64,000 bases of DNA from Pogona vitticeps (taxonomy: Eukaryota > Chordata > Lepidosauria > Squamata > Agamidae). The notes beneath the pieces were generated by a model. That model was not told where the DNA came from, ran no database searches, and saw only the letters and a program-made list of their open reading frames with translations. How positions within the stretch are numbered: the stretch's first letter is position 1; every line of letters begins with the position of its first letter. A program made the position numbers and the translations under genes. Of this stretch, positions 38,001 through 48,779 are shown in pieces. The stretch spans positions 91,072,001 to 91,136,000 of the forward strand of contig NC_135786.1 in the NCBI RefSeq assembly GCF_051106095.1. Direction: 5' to 3'.

Positions 38001-41000
38001 TTAAAGCTGGAAGACAGGATAACAACATCACTTGGTTTTCTTTAAAAATCTGAAGCTATCGTCAAACTATGACAGAGGTCAATTACTAATGATGTACAGT
38101 ATATGACATGGTTTAGTAACTGTGGTTTCTATATCCATATAAACAGCACACTAACAGTTAAGCAGTCAGTTTAGCTCCACTGAACAGACTTAATAGCCTT
38201 TTGGACAGTCTTAGACTTTACAATACAGGAAGAATGCTGCAGGCTTAACTAGCAGATAACCTCTACATCCCACCCTGTAAACTGTTGAGTATTCCACTTC
38301 TTTTCCTAAAACAGACTACTGCAATTGGACAGCCAAATTTCACACAGGATCCTAGTACAATCAAAATCCAAGTGATTTTATAAAATACCAAAAGGACACA
38401 TAAACTGTACTTGCCCTTTGGAACTATTATCTACTTAATTTTACAGAACTTCATTTGAAAAAGTAACTGCCAATAAATATGGGAGAAAATAATACAATTT
38501 TGATCAAATTTAATGTCTTTATACTTGATAAAATGTGCCTGTGTTTTAATCTATTTTAATTTTAATTTGCCTAAGAAATACATGTTAATAAGCAATAGGG
38601 CATTTTCCCTTTAGGGGAAAAAGTAAATAATTGATAAAGCTGGCAAAACTATCTCCTTAAAAAGCAGCTCCTTTTGCATTTAGGCAGAAAACAAAGAGCA
38701 CTCAGCTCTGAAATGTTTACAAACATGAAAATAATGCTGGATCAAAAATAAATGAATGAAAATAAAAACCAGGCATGAAAAAATGGACAATAGCAACAAA
38801 AGATTATACGTTGCTAAAGTTCTGTTTCTCAAATTCAACTTCTGTTTCAGAGGATTTTAAATATCAACTAAATTAGAATATGAATTTGTCAAGTCTGATG
38901 AAAAAACGTATACAGACAGACTTGATTTTACATCTGTAACATACCTGTCCCAGTCAAAAGTCCAGCACTCTTCTTTCGTGCATAAGCGCGTAAGTGGTTG
39001 GACAGGCTAACAGCACTTGTAAACGCCGTATTGCAATGCACACACGTTCTAAGCTTCACAGGCATACCTATCATTCAAAAGAAAACTATAATCCAGTTCT
39101 CTCTTCAAAAGTGAAACTCTCAAAAGTGTTTTGAAAAATGCTGTATTTAAAGTTGTTCTAAGTATATTCATCTCATTGGAGCAACTGTTTCATAGATTTG
39201 AAGGATCCAAGCTCATGGCTATTACTTTCATATATGGCATTTAGCACAAAACAGGCTTTCGGTAAGAAAAGTGGAAGGTGTGATTTGAATCCCTAAGCTT
39301 CTCTGAATTTAACACCTATTATCACTTTCTTGATGATCTTCACATTACACAGATTATTTCCTATCCTGAAAATACAATTCTGCGATTCGAATAGCACAGT
39401 TCTATTAAAAAGTTTCAAAGCTTGCAATGTTCCCAATAAACAGAATTAGAAAGTTGACGAAGTGGTAATTAAAGTGTTTTACCCACAAGACTGTAAAAGG
39501 CTCAATACTAAATTAAGTTACAGATGAAGATTGGAAGAAAAAGGTGGCAAAACACACCCACTGCACAGCTGTTAGACAAAACATTTTATTTAGTGCATTT
39601 GATCTTCATTACTCTGAACGCGCAATCAATAATGAAAGTTAATGATCTGTAGTTTTTGCTAACGTCTTTGTGCTAAATAAATGATCAACAAACATCTTCA
39701 TTATCACAGAAAAGAACACACAGTGAAACAACACCAAACTACATCAGACAAAGAAACCACTACAAATGGCTTCTTCTCAACTTTACTTTCATATATAAAT
39801 TTTCCCTCATATTACTTAGATTAAGTCTTGGACAAGAAAGTCAGTAATTTCTTCATGTTTCCTACACTATACTGGAAAGGATGGGGGAGTACTAGTGGAT
39901 GAGGAGGTCTTTTAATCGAAAATCGTAGCCAGCACCTTATTTTTCAATATAAACAGTACTAAAATAACAAAAGACTAAAGGTAACATTGTGTTTTATATA
40001 TGTTTAAAAGAATACAATGTAGCTTGGAGTCAAGCTTAAGTACTGTTAATAACTGAAATGGCAATGTGAGTTAACTGTCAAATCTTATACTAATCACTTA
40101 ATCATTAAGGGCTTTAGTTGTAATTCGGAATATTATGCCAAGCGATATCTTATTTTTAAGTGAAATCTAGACGATATACTACCTAACATTAAGCAGTCCT
40201 AAAGCAATGCAACAAAATATTGAGCAAATTTAACAACCTCTTTTAAGATCATGTAAAACTTATCCAAGGATCCAACTCTATAATGGCAATCTCCTATCCT
40301 GAAGGCACCAAACAAAATATTGGCTGAAATCCAGTAGCAAGTCACAACTAGAATAGGCCCACTAAATCAATTAAGCTTACATAGGTGCTGATTTACCAAA
40401 TCCACAATGATTCAATTGACCTATTCTAGTTGCAGTTTAATACTGCATTTCAGCCGCTGTAACATGCCATACATAGTTTTATAAACAGTGTGTTAGCTGA
40501 TCTATTCAGTGCTTCACAATCACCTAAGAAAGAATTTCAAGGTATTTAACCAAAGAAAAGTAAAAACTGGAACACCACTGGGTCCTGCACTACAATGGGT
40601 GCCACAGAAATCAGACTGCAGACAAGGAAGCAAAAATTTGAATGTTTCCCTGCTTTAAAAACAACATTTATAAAACCAGGGAAATTTTTTATAGCGAAAC
40701 ACCTTTAAACTATATAAATATTCAATATCTCATCTCCAGTCTATACCAGTACAACAAAGCAATATATCCATCATTTCAATTTGTTGATAATGTAACACTC
40801 CCAAATACACAAGACTTGAGTTGTCAGCTCAACTGCTTTATCTCACTGCCATACTGAAAGAACCAGAAAAATCATAGAATCACACACTTTCAGTGGACTA
40901 TGTCACATAAAAAATTTACTGAAAGGAGAGAGAGAGAGAGAGAGAGAGAGATGAAGCTGCAACAGGATTTGTGCAGAAGTCTTCCTGCTAAATTCATCTG

Positions 41001-44000
41001 ATCCATGATTACCATGGCTACAGGTGTGTTTAAGAGGAGTGTTTTAAAATTATTCTGCAGAAAATAGTCTAATGTAAAATTGTTTGCACATTTCTTAATA
41101 AAATCTCTATTAATAGAAATGTTCTGTATTTTGTGATGACAAAAGGGTTCTCGCTGCCAGTTATTTTGTTACAAAAGATGTAAGCTATAAGATTAGATCA
41201 CACACCATTCAGTAAATCAATGATGGAATATTTTAGGCAAATATTTATATACTTATTCTAATCTTTTTTTAAAAAGTCTTATCTATAGAAAAATCAGGGG
41301 GTTCTCTAAAATCTGTAAGTTATTTGAGTGTTACCCTGTTTTGTTAAGTAGATGTCACATATATCCTCAAGCACTACAAAGAAAAAGTTACTTTCTAGTC
41401 AGAAATCAATTTGAATGTACAGAATTGGCATCTTTCATATGAAAGACAAATTTCCTTATTATATCTCTGGCTAGAACCTTACAAAGAAAAATCTTGAGCT
41501 TGGATAAATTTTTAGAATATTTTAAATATTTATGTATGTTGCAACATTTCTCAGCTACTGACACCATAATGAAACAGACCCCGCTATAAACACATCACTT
41601 ACCTGACTGCATAGTCAAGTCCATTTTTTGTGGTTGATACATCAGAGGACTGTCTTCATCTAATGGAAGAACACATTTTTGGACAAACCTCTTTCTTGCA
41701 GTTTGATTATGTATCTTTTGTGGAGAGCTATCAGGATTTCTTTCTTCTCCAACCCTTTTATTTTTCAGAAGTTCTATCAGTGTAAGTGACTGATTTCTTT
41801 TTTCATCATGTACTACTGATTTTGCTTCATCACATTCATTGAGGAAACTCAGCCCTTCTTCCTCTGATGCAGATACAGATATATCTTCAGTCTTTAGGCC
41901 ATTGCGGTATGTTTCAAGAGGTATAACATTATGAGATAAAAAGTCATCATTTGATGAAAGTTTCTGAGCAACAAATGGTCTGGGAATAACACGTCGACTG
42001 TTCAATGCCTTCAGGATTTTTTCATATTTTTCTTCATTTTGCATCATCTCATTAAGAACACAGATTGGAGATTTATGTGCATCCCATTTGGTTTTACCAA
42101 GCCTTTTTAGGTGTCCTCTCACATGATTAGATAATCCAATTTTAGTGTCAAACCAACCTCCACAGAGCTGGCAAGTGTGTTCTGAAGTACTTTCAGATTT
42201 CTCAATAGCTGCAAAGAAAAATGATTGACTGATCAATTTGCAAGACATTAGGGACTTAGCTTACTTAAAAGATATACATTCTTCCAACCAAAAGCACAAG
42301 TCAAATCTGTTATTGGAGGCAGGGTGTACTAAAGCCTGCTTTACACTCATATTATTCTATATCCCCTTCACCTTCCATAGCATATTAAAGAAAAATCTTA
42401 CCTTTTCTAACTCGTTTAACTGGGGTTCCTGTCACAGTTCTTTTGAAATGCTGCATTTTGTCACTTGTCGCTATCTGTTCAGGTGAGACAACATGGCGGG
42501 CCTCATAGCTTAATCCAGCTCTGTGAAGATGCCCACGGACATGATTAGATAATCCAACACCAGTTTCGAATGTTGCTGGACAATATGGACAGTTTTTTTT
42601 CTCAAGAGATAAGTCAGTCCAATGGAAAACTGAGTTATGCTTTGGCAATGTTGTGCCTAAATTTTCTAAATTATGAGGATCTTGAAAATCATGCAGGTAA
42701 TTGCTACCTTCACCATCTTCATAATATTCAAAATAAAATCCATCATTTTGCTCATATCTAAAAGAGGATTTACCACCAATGTCTTCTTCCATTTTACCTT
42801 TAAATAAAGGGAACAGGTTTACATGGTCCTGATTAATATCACTGTAAGAGCCATCCTCCATAGACCGTGTAGTGTAATCACACAGTTCAACATTATCCCA
42901 TGAACTTTCATCCTCCGTTTCATAGCTGTCTTTTTTCCCAGCAAGTTTCTGCAAAACAATAACAGTCATTTTATGTAGAAAGTCTGGATAATTGTCCAAA
43001 TCATCTCCTGTTACAGAGCCTTCCCTTTTTGGTCTTTTAACCAATCTTTTTACAGTTACATACTTATCTTTATAGACGCTTGGTCTTTTTGCATTATAGC
43101 TAAGAGAATCCATAATAAATCTATTATGAGTATTACTTGAAGAAAATAAAGGTAAGGACCTAATAGATCTTGCAGCTTCCTTTTTTACATGTAAAGAATA
43201 AGGGCTGCTATATTTCTTAATCCTATGGTTTTCAAGTTTGTATCTATATAAATAATTACTGCTAGGTCTGACTCTAGCCTTTTGCTTTCCCGTATGATGC
43301 AAAAACTTAGATTTTTCACCAGTGCTATTTCTATTCAAAATAGGCTTGTCTGTAGAGGTTTGATCATACACACTTACAGCTGACTGTGCAACGCTTTTCC
43401 GAGCCTTCTGTATCCTTGGGGGTCTCTTGTGAAGTTTTGCAAAGTTACTTGACTGGAATGCAGAGCCAAATGGTCGTTTTATATCTTGCTTTAAAACAGA
43501 GGTCTTTGGGAAGGCAGATGCCTGTTTGATCAAATGTTTAGTCCTGCTACCAAAATCTAAAGGTTCTTCCATACCATGACTTTTTCTTTTTTCTAGCCTA
43601 AAACGGCTACCAAAAGGATCTATACATGCTGCTGGATGCAAGTATTCCATGTGTTTTTTCAAAATACTTCTAGCTGATGTAGTAAATGGACACAGTTTGC
43701 ACATATAGTCAGCTGACCGTTTTGATGATTCCATATAGGAATCTTTCACTAATGCTTTTTTCTGTGTTTTTCTCTGGGATAAATCTGTAGTGATCATGGA
43801 ACATTTCACCACTGCCCCATGAGCAATTCCTCGATGGCATTCAAGTTCACTCTCTGTCACTGCCATAAAGTTACATTCTTCACAGCAATAGTACCTTTTA
43901 TCTTTTTCATGAGTTTTAGCATGCTGAACAAAGGTTTTGGGACAATTGGTACCAAATACGCATTGTGGACACTGTAACCGTGCACTCCTACCCTCATCCT

Positions 44001-45381
44001 GAAGTTCTTTCAATTCACGAATTTCCTCCATCAGTTTCTGTCGTCTCTCCTGATGAATTATCATATGTTTAAGAAGAGAATTGCGATCTCGAAAGGTCCG
44101 GCCACATTCCCTACATGCATAAGGCCTCGGAACATTTAAATGACGAAAGTGACTATTGCCATCCAAGTGATACATCATGTGCCTGTGCAGGTGCTTCTTT
44201 TCCCTAAAATTCACATTGCACTTTGTACAGGGATAAAATGATGGCTCATCAGTACTGAAATTAGATGGCGACTCTAAATCATCTTGTTCACATTTGTTTA
44301 ATAGAGTATTAGAAAGAAAAGTGCTAGTGTGAACAGGAGAAGCATCACCCACACATTTATTACTTGGATTGTAAATCAACTGTTGGATGGCATCCACAAC
44401 TTCCAATTCCTCATCTGTTGATTCAGGCTTCACCCTTGCTAATGAATATTTCTGTGATTCTATTACTTGTAAATTCTCAGTCTGCTCCAAGAACTCAACA
44501 TCTAGTGATTCTGAGTTGTCAGGAATATAATCTGACTCATTAAAACAGTCCTCAGTATAACGAGTTATTTTGCTAACATCCATCTTTCTTTTTCTCCTTT
44601 TCTGTACACCAACTTTAGGTTGAACTGGTGACTTCTCTACAGTTTCTTCATTTGTCATGAGAAAGTCTATGAACTCTTTTTGGGGATCCCAGTTTGCATC
44701 ATTTTCTGTTCTGATGTCACCTGTACCTGAGGAGATGCCTGTTAATGATTTATTATCATCATCTTTCTCTACTGAACTTTTGCTATCCTCACATATATCT
44801 ACTTGGGTTACTAAAGTGCTATCTGGTTTTATGCTTTTTCCTATAGACGGCTGCATATCGCAAGCAACTGAGGCGGAGGGAGGTAGATTTTTCATGGAAT
44901 GTGTCAGGTTATTAGCATGTGCTGCTTCAGGTAACAAAAACAAAACCTGGTGTTCACTTGGATTTGGGGATGAAGTCTGTGTGGGAAGCTGAAGATCATG
45001 TACCACAGACGCAGATGAGGAAGATTCTGTTTGATGGCCTACAGTCTGTGCAGTGGTTAATGAAATGCCGCCTTTTTTCATAATGGAAGGCTTAATTAAA
45101 GTGGAGTGTGAAACTGGTCCATTAACAAAAGTAGGCTGAAGAAAGTTTTCACTAGAAACAGTAGGAGCACCAGTGTGTATAAATATAGACGTCTGGCCTC
45201 CACTTAAGGCTTTTTCAGAATTGTCCCTTGATAGCTTTTCAGGAAGATTTAATGTATTTTTCTGAAATGACGTCTCACTCTCTTGTGATTTGGGAATGCC
45301 ACTTTTCTTTTCGGAGATGTTCTTGTCATCTAGAAGTCCTTTAGCACCAATAATCTCAGTATTGACCTCTGTCCCATCCAT
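25639..45381 (-). CDS. ZNF644: ZNF644 ortholog, whole coding region (5 coding exons)
   Basis: Zinc finger protein 644, a nuclear C2H2 protein. In mammals it is reported to act with WIZ in guiding the G9a/GLP histone H3K9 methyltransferases to genes for repression; human variants have been linked to high myopia. Five exons join in frame (2980+606+123+103+193 = 4005 nt), giving 1334 residues against 1327 in human. Zinc fingers, by approximate residue: 383-405, 421-443, 471-491, 499-521, 561-582, 931-951, 1006-1026, an atypical one at 1204-1224, and 1270-1294. The fourth to last exons and the region of residues 380-520 are almost the human sequence as I remember it. Every intron starts GT and ends AG. 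The start at 45381 matches the start of the known protein. The first 380 residues are low in structure and more diverged. I see no frame break, so this looks like a working gene. Confidence 0.97.
26105..29100 (-). mobile_element. L2/CR1-clade LINE, nearly complete second ORF, broken
   Basis: Non-LTR retrotransposon in the same orientation as ZNF644. From high to low coordinates: endonuclease start ([20 protein letters not shown] at 29080), endonuclease block with [10 protein letters not shown] near 28680 and [14 protein letters not shown]-terminal part 27427-28038, and RT core 27027-27416 with YADDTQLY at 27118-27140. The C-terminal part (26278-26853) has [19 protein letters not shown] and [13 protein letters not shown]. 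Then comes the 3' end TTGTAAGCCGCCTAAAGTGG with a TAAA-rich tail. YADDTQLY and the APRLWN motif fit the L2 side of the CR1/L2 group. The frame changes at least four times and a 23-bp unit is duplicated at 28223-28268. The 5' end is truncated near 29100. Confidence 0.9.
28223..28268. repeat. 23-bp tandem duplication inside the LINE
   Basis: The unit GTAGGTCCTGGTTAAACCAG plus GGC occurs twice back to back (28223-28245, 28246-28268). The unit is itself nearly palindromic, which favours slippage. Confidence 0.85.
29368..29470 (-). CDS. ZNF644: ZNF644 fourth coding exon
   Basis: A 103-nt exon for residues 1237-1270 plus two bases of codon 1271. It codes for a basic patch ([16 protein letters not shown]), likely a nuclear localisation signal, followed by ADEVYILRC, which opens the last zinc finger. 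The acceptor is CTCTTCATAG and the donor GCAG|GTATTT. It is flanked by a 9.5-kb intron upstream and a 3.5-kb intron downstream. Confidence 0.95.
31919..32110 (-). mobile_element. L2/CR1-type LINE 3' tail with about 30 ATTT units
   Basis: (ATTT)n from 31919 to 32039, one unit altered near 31971, then on the minus strand a tail reading CTAGATAGGCGGGGTATAAA. Same LINE tail as at 12112 and 26105; the array has grown from its TAAA-rich end. Confidence 0.8.
32745..32945 (+). mobile_element. L2/CR1-like LINE ORF fragment
   Basis: The plus strand reads [15 protein letters not shown], then [12 protein letters not shown], a stop, FKALNS. This follows the order of the L2/CR1 C-terminal segment (VVQNAAARLL ... 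HWLPV ... FKALN) also seen at 26278-26853. Old, with one stop; about 65 codons remain. Confidence 0.65.
33433..33492. repeat. Perfect 23-bp inverted repeat, 14-base loop
   Basis: Arms 33433-33455 and 33470-33492 are exact reverse complements (left arm begins GTGGAAGTCAGAAGGGATCA). It lies in the third intron between ZNF644 coding exons. It could be a young MITE, a template-switch product or a small hairpin RNA source. Confidence 0.9.
38945..39067 (-). CDS. ZNF644: ZNF644 third coding exon
   Basis: A 123-nt exon coding for residues 1196-1236 and the first base of codon 1237. The acceptor is AATGATAG and the donor ACAG|GTATGT. It holds a finger-like unit, CVHCNTAF...[12 protein letters not shown]. 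Two cysteines and one histidine are in place, but the expected second histidine is a tyrosine, so it may not fold as a classical C2H2 finger. The reading frame joins cleanly on both sides (SG|MPV and GT|AID), and the flanking residues match the known ZNF644 C-terminal part. Confidence 0.92.
40321..40458. repeat. Palindromic MITE-like unit
   Basis: GGCTGAAATCCAGTAGCA near the left and (reversed) GGCTGAAATGCAGTATTA at the right, plus a shared CAACTAGAATAGG block, form inverted arms of about 48 bp around a 37-base centre. Resembles a common squamate MITE. Lies in a ZNF644 intron. Confidence 0.6.
40926..40951. repeat. (GA)n microsatellite
   Basis: About 13 GA units in a ZNF644 intron. Confidence 0.9.
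41603..42208 (-). CDS. ZNF644: ZNF644 second coding exon
   Basis: Codes for residues 994-1195 plus the first base of codon 1196. It starts after the acceptor TTTCTTTGCAG and ends at TCAG|GTAAGT. It carries the seventh finger (C1006, C1009, H1022, H1026; motif [16 protein letters not shown]), a near copy of finger six in the previous exon, suggesting an internal duplication in the ancestor. The rest is a conserved linker rich in serine and lysine that ends in the motif [12 protein letters not shown], which is also in the human protein. The intron to the previous exon is only 193 bp (42209-42401). Confidence 0.97.
42402..45381 (-). CDS. ZNF644: ZNF644 first coding exon (large exon)
   Basis: Encodes residues 1-993 plus the first base of codon 994. 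It holds a long disordered N-terminal part, five C2H2 fingers between residues 383 and 582, a basic linker (about 590-790), a short acidic stretch with a run of ED residues near 820, and a sixth finger at 931-951 (motif [16 protein letters not shown]). The residue 446-470 segment is a charged helix between fingers 2 and 3. The exon itself begins at 45417 after a TTTTTAG acceptor, so 36 nt are 5' UTR. The donor is AAAAG|GTAAGA at 42402/42401. Giant single exons of this kind are normal for ZNF644 and WIZ. Confidence 0.97.
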
Positions 45382-45403
45382 ACTGCTGATCTGCTCTGTC
45401 CAT
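45356..45403 (-). promoter_or_regulatory. Upstream ORF overlapping the ZNF644 start
   Basis: The 36-nt 5' UTR in this exon contains an ATG at 45403 that opens a 15-codon frame ending in TGA at 45358-45356. It runs past the true start at 45381 in another frame. Overlapping upstream ORFs usually lower translation of the main frame, so it could tune ZNF644 output. Whether it is in the mature mRNA depends on the acceptor at 45418-45419, which I infer from TTTTTAG. The context around its ATG (TTAATGG) has G at +4 but no purine at -3, so leaky scanning past it is likely. Confidence 0.5.
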
Positions 45404-45417
45404 TAAGTACAATTATG
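45382..45417 (-). other. ZNF644 5' UTR segment
   Basis: Thirty-six untranslated bases between an inferred acceptor (AG at 45419-45418, preceded by a T-rich tract) and the start codon. Mammalian ZNF644 has non-coding first exons far upstream. None was recognised in the rest of this window, and no CpG island is visible, so the promoter probably lies outside it. Confidence 0.55.
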
Positions 45418-47930
45418 CTAAAAAGAAAAAAAGAAATTTCTATTAGAATTTTTATCTTATTGTTGAGAAAGCTAATTTTCATATTAATATTAAACAGTTT
45501 AAACATAAACTTCAACCAAACAAAAATCATTTTCATGTCATTTTCATACTCTATAAGAGTATTGACATATACAACAAGCATACTCTTGATGAAGAAAACT
45601 GATTTTAGGGGAAATGTGAAATTTCAGAATTAATTCTGAATCATGACTGTTGCTTCTGATAAATTTAAAAGGCATGATTTTTACAAGCTTACCAGGTGAC
45701 AGGAGAAGGCTACATTACAACATACTTATACAGTATTTTAAGCTAACAAAGGAAGTAAGATTTCAATCAATCAGATTTGATTATCTTTAGCTTGATAAAA
45801 AACATACTTCTGTGTCAAGTTTTAAATATGCACACACACCATGAAGAACTATTTTTATGATTTAATTAATCCTGTTTTATATGCATATACATATACAGTC
45901 TGCTAGATCAGAGGTCCCCAACCTTGGGCCTCCAGATGTTCTTGGACCAACTCCCAGAAATCCTGGTCAGCAGAGGTAGTGGTGAAGGATGCTGGGAGGT
46001 ATAGTCCAAGAACATCTGGAGGTCCAAGGCTGGGGACCACTGTGCTAGATAGTACATTCTCAGTACCAAATGTCATCAATGCATAGCCCAACTGACAACT
46101 TGATTTGAATGTTGAAGCTGCATGAGCAGAGACACAAAGTCAGTATTTTAGGGGGCAGGAGAGAGAAAGAAACTACATAGAATGTCACAAGCTTTTCCAC
46201 AGAAATGAATTTGGGAAATATGATCAAATTAATCCTATTTCATCACAGACAGATTTTAGATTGTTAACTTGTGTCACTTTATGTTATAGATGTAAGTGCC
46301 ATGGCATAAACAACCTTAATTTACTGCTCGTGCACACAGGAAAACTTTCTAAAAACAAAATCACTTGTAATTACTTGGTCCAAATAAATAGCAGGAAAAA
46401 GTCTAAGAACATTATATTATGGCTGACATCCTGGTGCATTAACTTATGCCATGTAAGACATAAAATAAAAATAAAATAAAAATAGCAGATGCTATTTTTT
46501 GGAAATCAAACTTTTTTGCTTCACTCACAAAGCTCCTATATAATCTGTTTCATCACCAGGAATCCATGAGAGGAGTGGGATACAAAGGAAAATAATTACC
46601 AAAAAATCACCTCCAATACAATGTCTTTACTGGCAGCCACTTTAGACAATTAAAGATTTCCTCTTGCTGTCTTGCAAGTCCCACAATGCAAGGGATTGCA
46701 CAAGAGCCTTGGGAACGTGGTTGGAAACATTTAATTTGCAAAAAAAAAAAAATGCTGATACTGATATCATCAGCCTTACACAGAATAAATTATGCAAAAA
46801 GAATTTCACACCATATAGTATTGCAGCATACACATTTTACAGAGAACTATGAGCAGCAAGAAGATGCTCTGTGATAGATGCATTGTCATCCATGGTCACA
46901 AAACACACACAACAGATGGGATCAAGCTAAACAACAGAACTTAGAATGCCATGGTCAGGATACACATTATCTATTAAATATAGACAAAAGGATAATGGCA
47001 CTGTGTTTCTTAAGCAGCAGCAGACCCCTCATGCCACAAGGTGAATTATTTTTCATTCTGACATATTATACACCACATCCTTGTGATAAGGCATAGGGTC
47101 TCTAGAATTTTGATCAAAGTTTTTAAAAAAATATATCATTGTGTTTACACAGGTTTTTGACGCTGTCTAAGTCATTATCAGCCCACAATGTTTTTAAGTC
47201 TGCTACAGGACTCAAGAAGAGCTGACATCACCATCTTACCATAGCAAACTTGCAAGAAAGGTCAAGAAAGTTAACTACAGTACTGTACATAGTTTCTTTT
47301 AACCAGTCTACTTAGATTGCTACTAAGAGGTTAACAATCTCTTTATGCCCAGGTTTCTTTTTGCTCAACAAGGAAATGCAGGCCACTAAGCAAAATGGTG
47401 AAGGACAGATGGTTGATCCCTTAACTTTCCACCAGTCCACTGTATTTCTATATCCACTGTGGAAGTTGAATCTCCCTGCTTTTGCAGTTAGCACAGAAAC
47501 CAAAATCAGCTGGCAGCTGGATAAAATAATTTGTTCCTCTACAATCCATCTACAGTTATCTCCATGGAATTCTTGCTGCCCACAGCTACTAGGTGACTTG
47601 CTAACTACAAGACTGACACTATTATATAGCTAGCTGGTGACTTGTTAAATACAAGCCTGACATGTCTTTCACCCTTCAGACACCAACGCCTGCATGTCCC
47701 CCACTCCCCACTGCTGCCATCTGGAAAAATACTGTTTCACTTTTGCTCCAGGATGCTTCATTCTGCTTCACGGAAGGACCAGCCCTGCGTAAAGTGGCTC
47801 TTTTCTTCTAAGGATTAGACATTTGTGTACAATTATAACAATAGTCTGCACCTTAATTTTTAGGGTCTTTTTTTAGATAAAAAGCTTCCAATGCATGTAA
47901 CTGAAGGGTATAAAGTTGAACATTAGAAGT
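45418..47930 (-). other. Probable first-intron or upstream sequence of ZNF644
   Basis: No coding frame or CpG island. Contains the hAT MITE at 45909-46042. Nothing else recognised. Confidence 0.5.
45909..46042. mobile_element. hAT MITE with perfect 8-bp target duplication
   Basis: Inverted ends CAGAGGTCCCCAACC and GGCTGGGGACCACTG. TGCTAGAT lies on both sides (45901-45908, 46043-46050), exact. No coding capacity. Confidence 0.92.
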
Positions 47931-47934
47931 TGCC

Positions 47935-48310
47935 CCACATCACTCCTGTCACTCACAGTCTGGTTCTCATTTGCATGAGCCTATGAGAGGAATGGAGGGG
48001 TGGAGTCAGCAGAAACAGCAGAGAAAAAGAGAGAAAGAAGCAGAGAGAAATAGTGAGAGGAGAGATATAGAAGAAATAATTATAGAGATAAGCTGGTCAA
48101 GATAGAAAGAGCAGGTGGTGAATGTGGCAAGATACATGATTTTGAATGATTAGATTGTATGCATTGAATAAATAACATCTGTGATTATAATTAAAGTTAA
48201 TACCTTTCAATAAATCAGCTCTGTTGGCAGCAACCTGACAAGTGTCTGAATAAAGTCTATATATATTGTGGATAAAGGAAATCCTCTGGTGGCAGTGAGG
48301 AAAAGGGGGA
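47935..48310 (+). mobile_element. LTR-type fossil, LTR plus start of interior
   Basis: Order of signals: octamer-like TTTGCATGAG, purine-rich leader, AATAAA signals near 48166, 48211 and 48253, then TGGTGGCAGTGAGG at about 48290, which could be a tRNA primer site. A 75-bp part recurs at 2217-2310. No gene part recognised. Old and broken; family not certain (retrovirus- or gypsy-like). Confidence 0.4.
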
Positions 48311-48370
48311 ATGCCCCAATTGTTATCTGCTGGTGGGAAGACATAGCGTGAGCCCTTGGTAAACGTCACA

Positions 48371-48775
48371 GGGGCTTCATATTTGTAGAAGAATATGAAG
48401 CCTGCTGGTACAGGTGGCTGGCCCAAATACCTCCCACCTCCAGAACCTGCCAGTCCACTTACAGCATAGTGCACAGCTGTCCGTGCGCCAATGATAGCAG
48501 TAGCCTGGCTGCTGCACCCCATCTCCCTGCACTCCCGGCCACTCCAGTAAGGGGATAGGAGGACGAGTCTCCCTGCTCAGTCACGGAGTGGCCAGGCAAA
48601 CAGGGAGATGGGGCTGCTGCAGAAGCTGGGTTACTGCCGTGATTGGCATGCCAACAGTTATGCCAGCCACGCACACCATGTAGTAAGTGGACTGGCGGGT
48701 TCTGGGGACAGGAGGTAATCAAGCTGGCCACCTACGCTGGCAGGGTTCATGTTTGTCTATGAGTACAAAGTCCCC
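48371..48775. repeat. Imperfect long inverted repeat
   Basis: Arms 48371-48545 and 48585-48775 are inverted copies at about 75-80 percent identity (shared blocks CCAGAACC, GCCAGTCCACTTAC and CCCCATCTCCCTG), with a 39-base centre. GC is higher than in the surroundings. It follows the LTR-like unit directly and may be part of that element's leader or an independent inverted duplication. Product unknown. Confidence 0.65.
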
Positions 48776-48779
48776 ATCT

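Larger units (their letters stand above)
29471..38944 (-). other. ZNF644 third intron between coding exons (9.5 kb)
   Basis: AT-rich intron with no recognisable gene. It contains an (ATTT)n array with a LINE tail (31919-32110), an L2-like ORF fragment (32745-32945) and a perfect 23-bp hairpin (33433-33492). The remaining stretches, about 29490-31900 and 33990-38940, look like unique intronic DNA in which I see nothing specific. Confidence 0.8.
39068..41602 (-). other. ZNF644 second intron between coding exons (2.5 kb)
   Basis: Intron with GT at 41602-41601 and AG at 39069-39068. It holds a palindromic MITE-like unit at 40321-40458 and a short (GA)n run at 40926-40951. Nothing else recognised. 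Confidence 0.8.
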
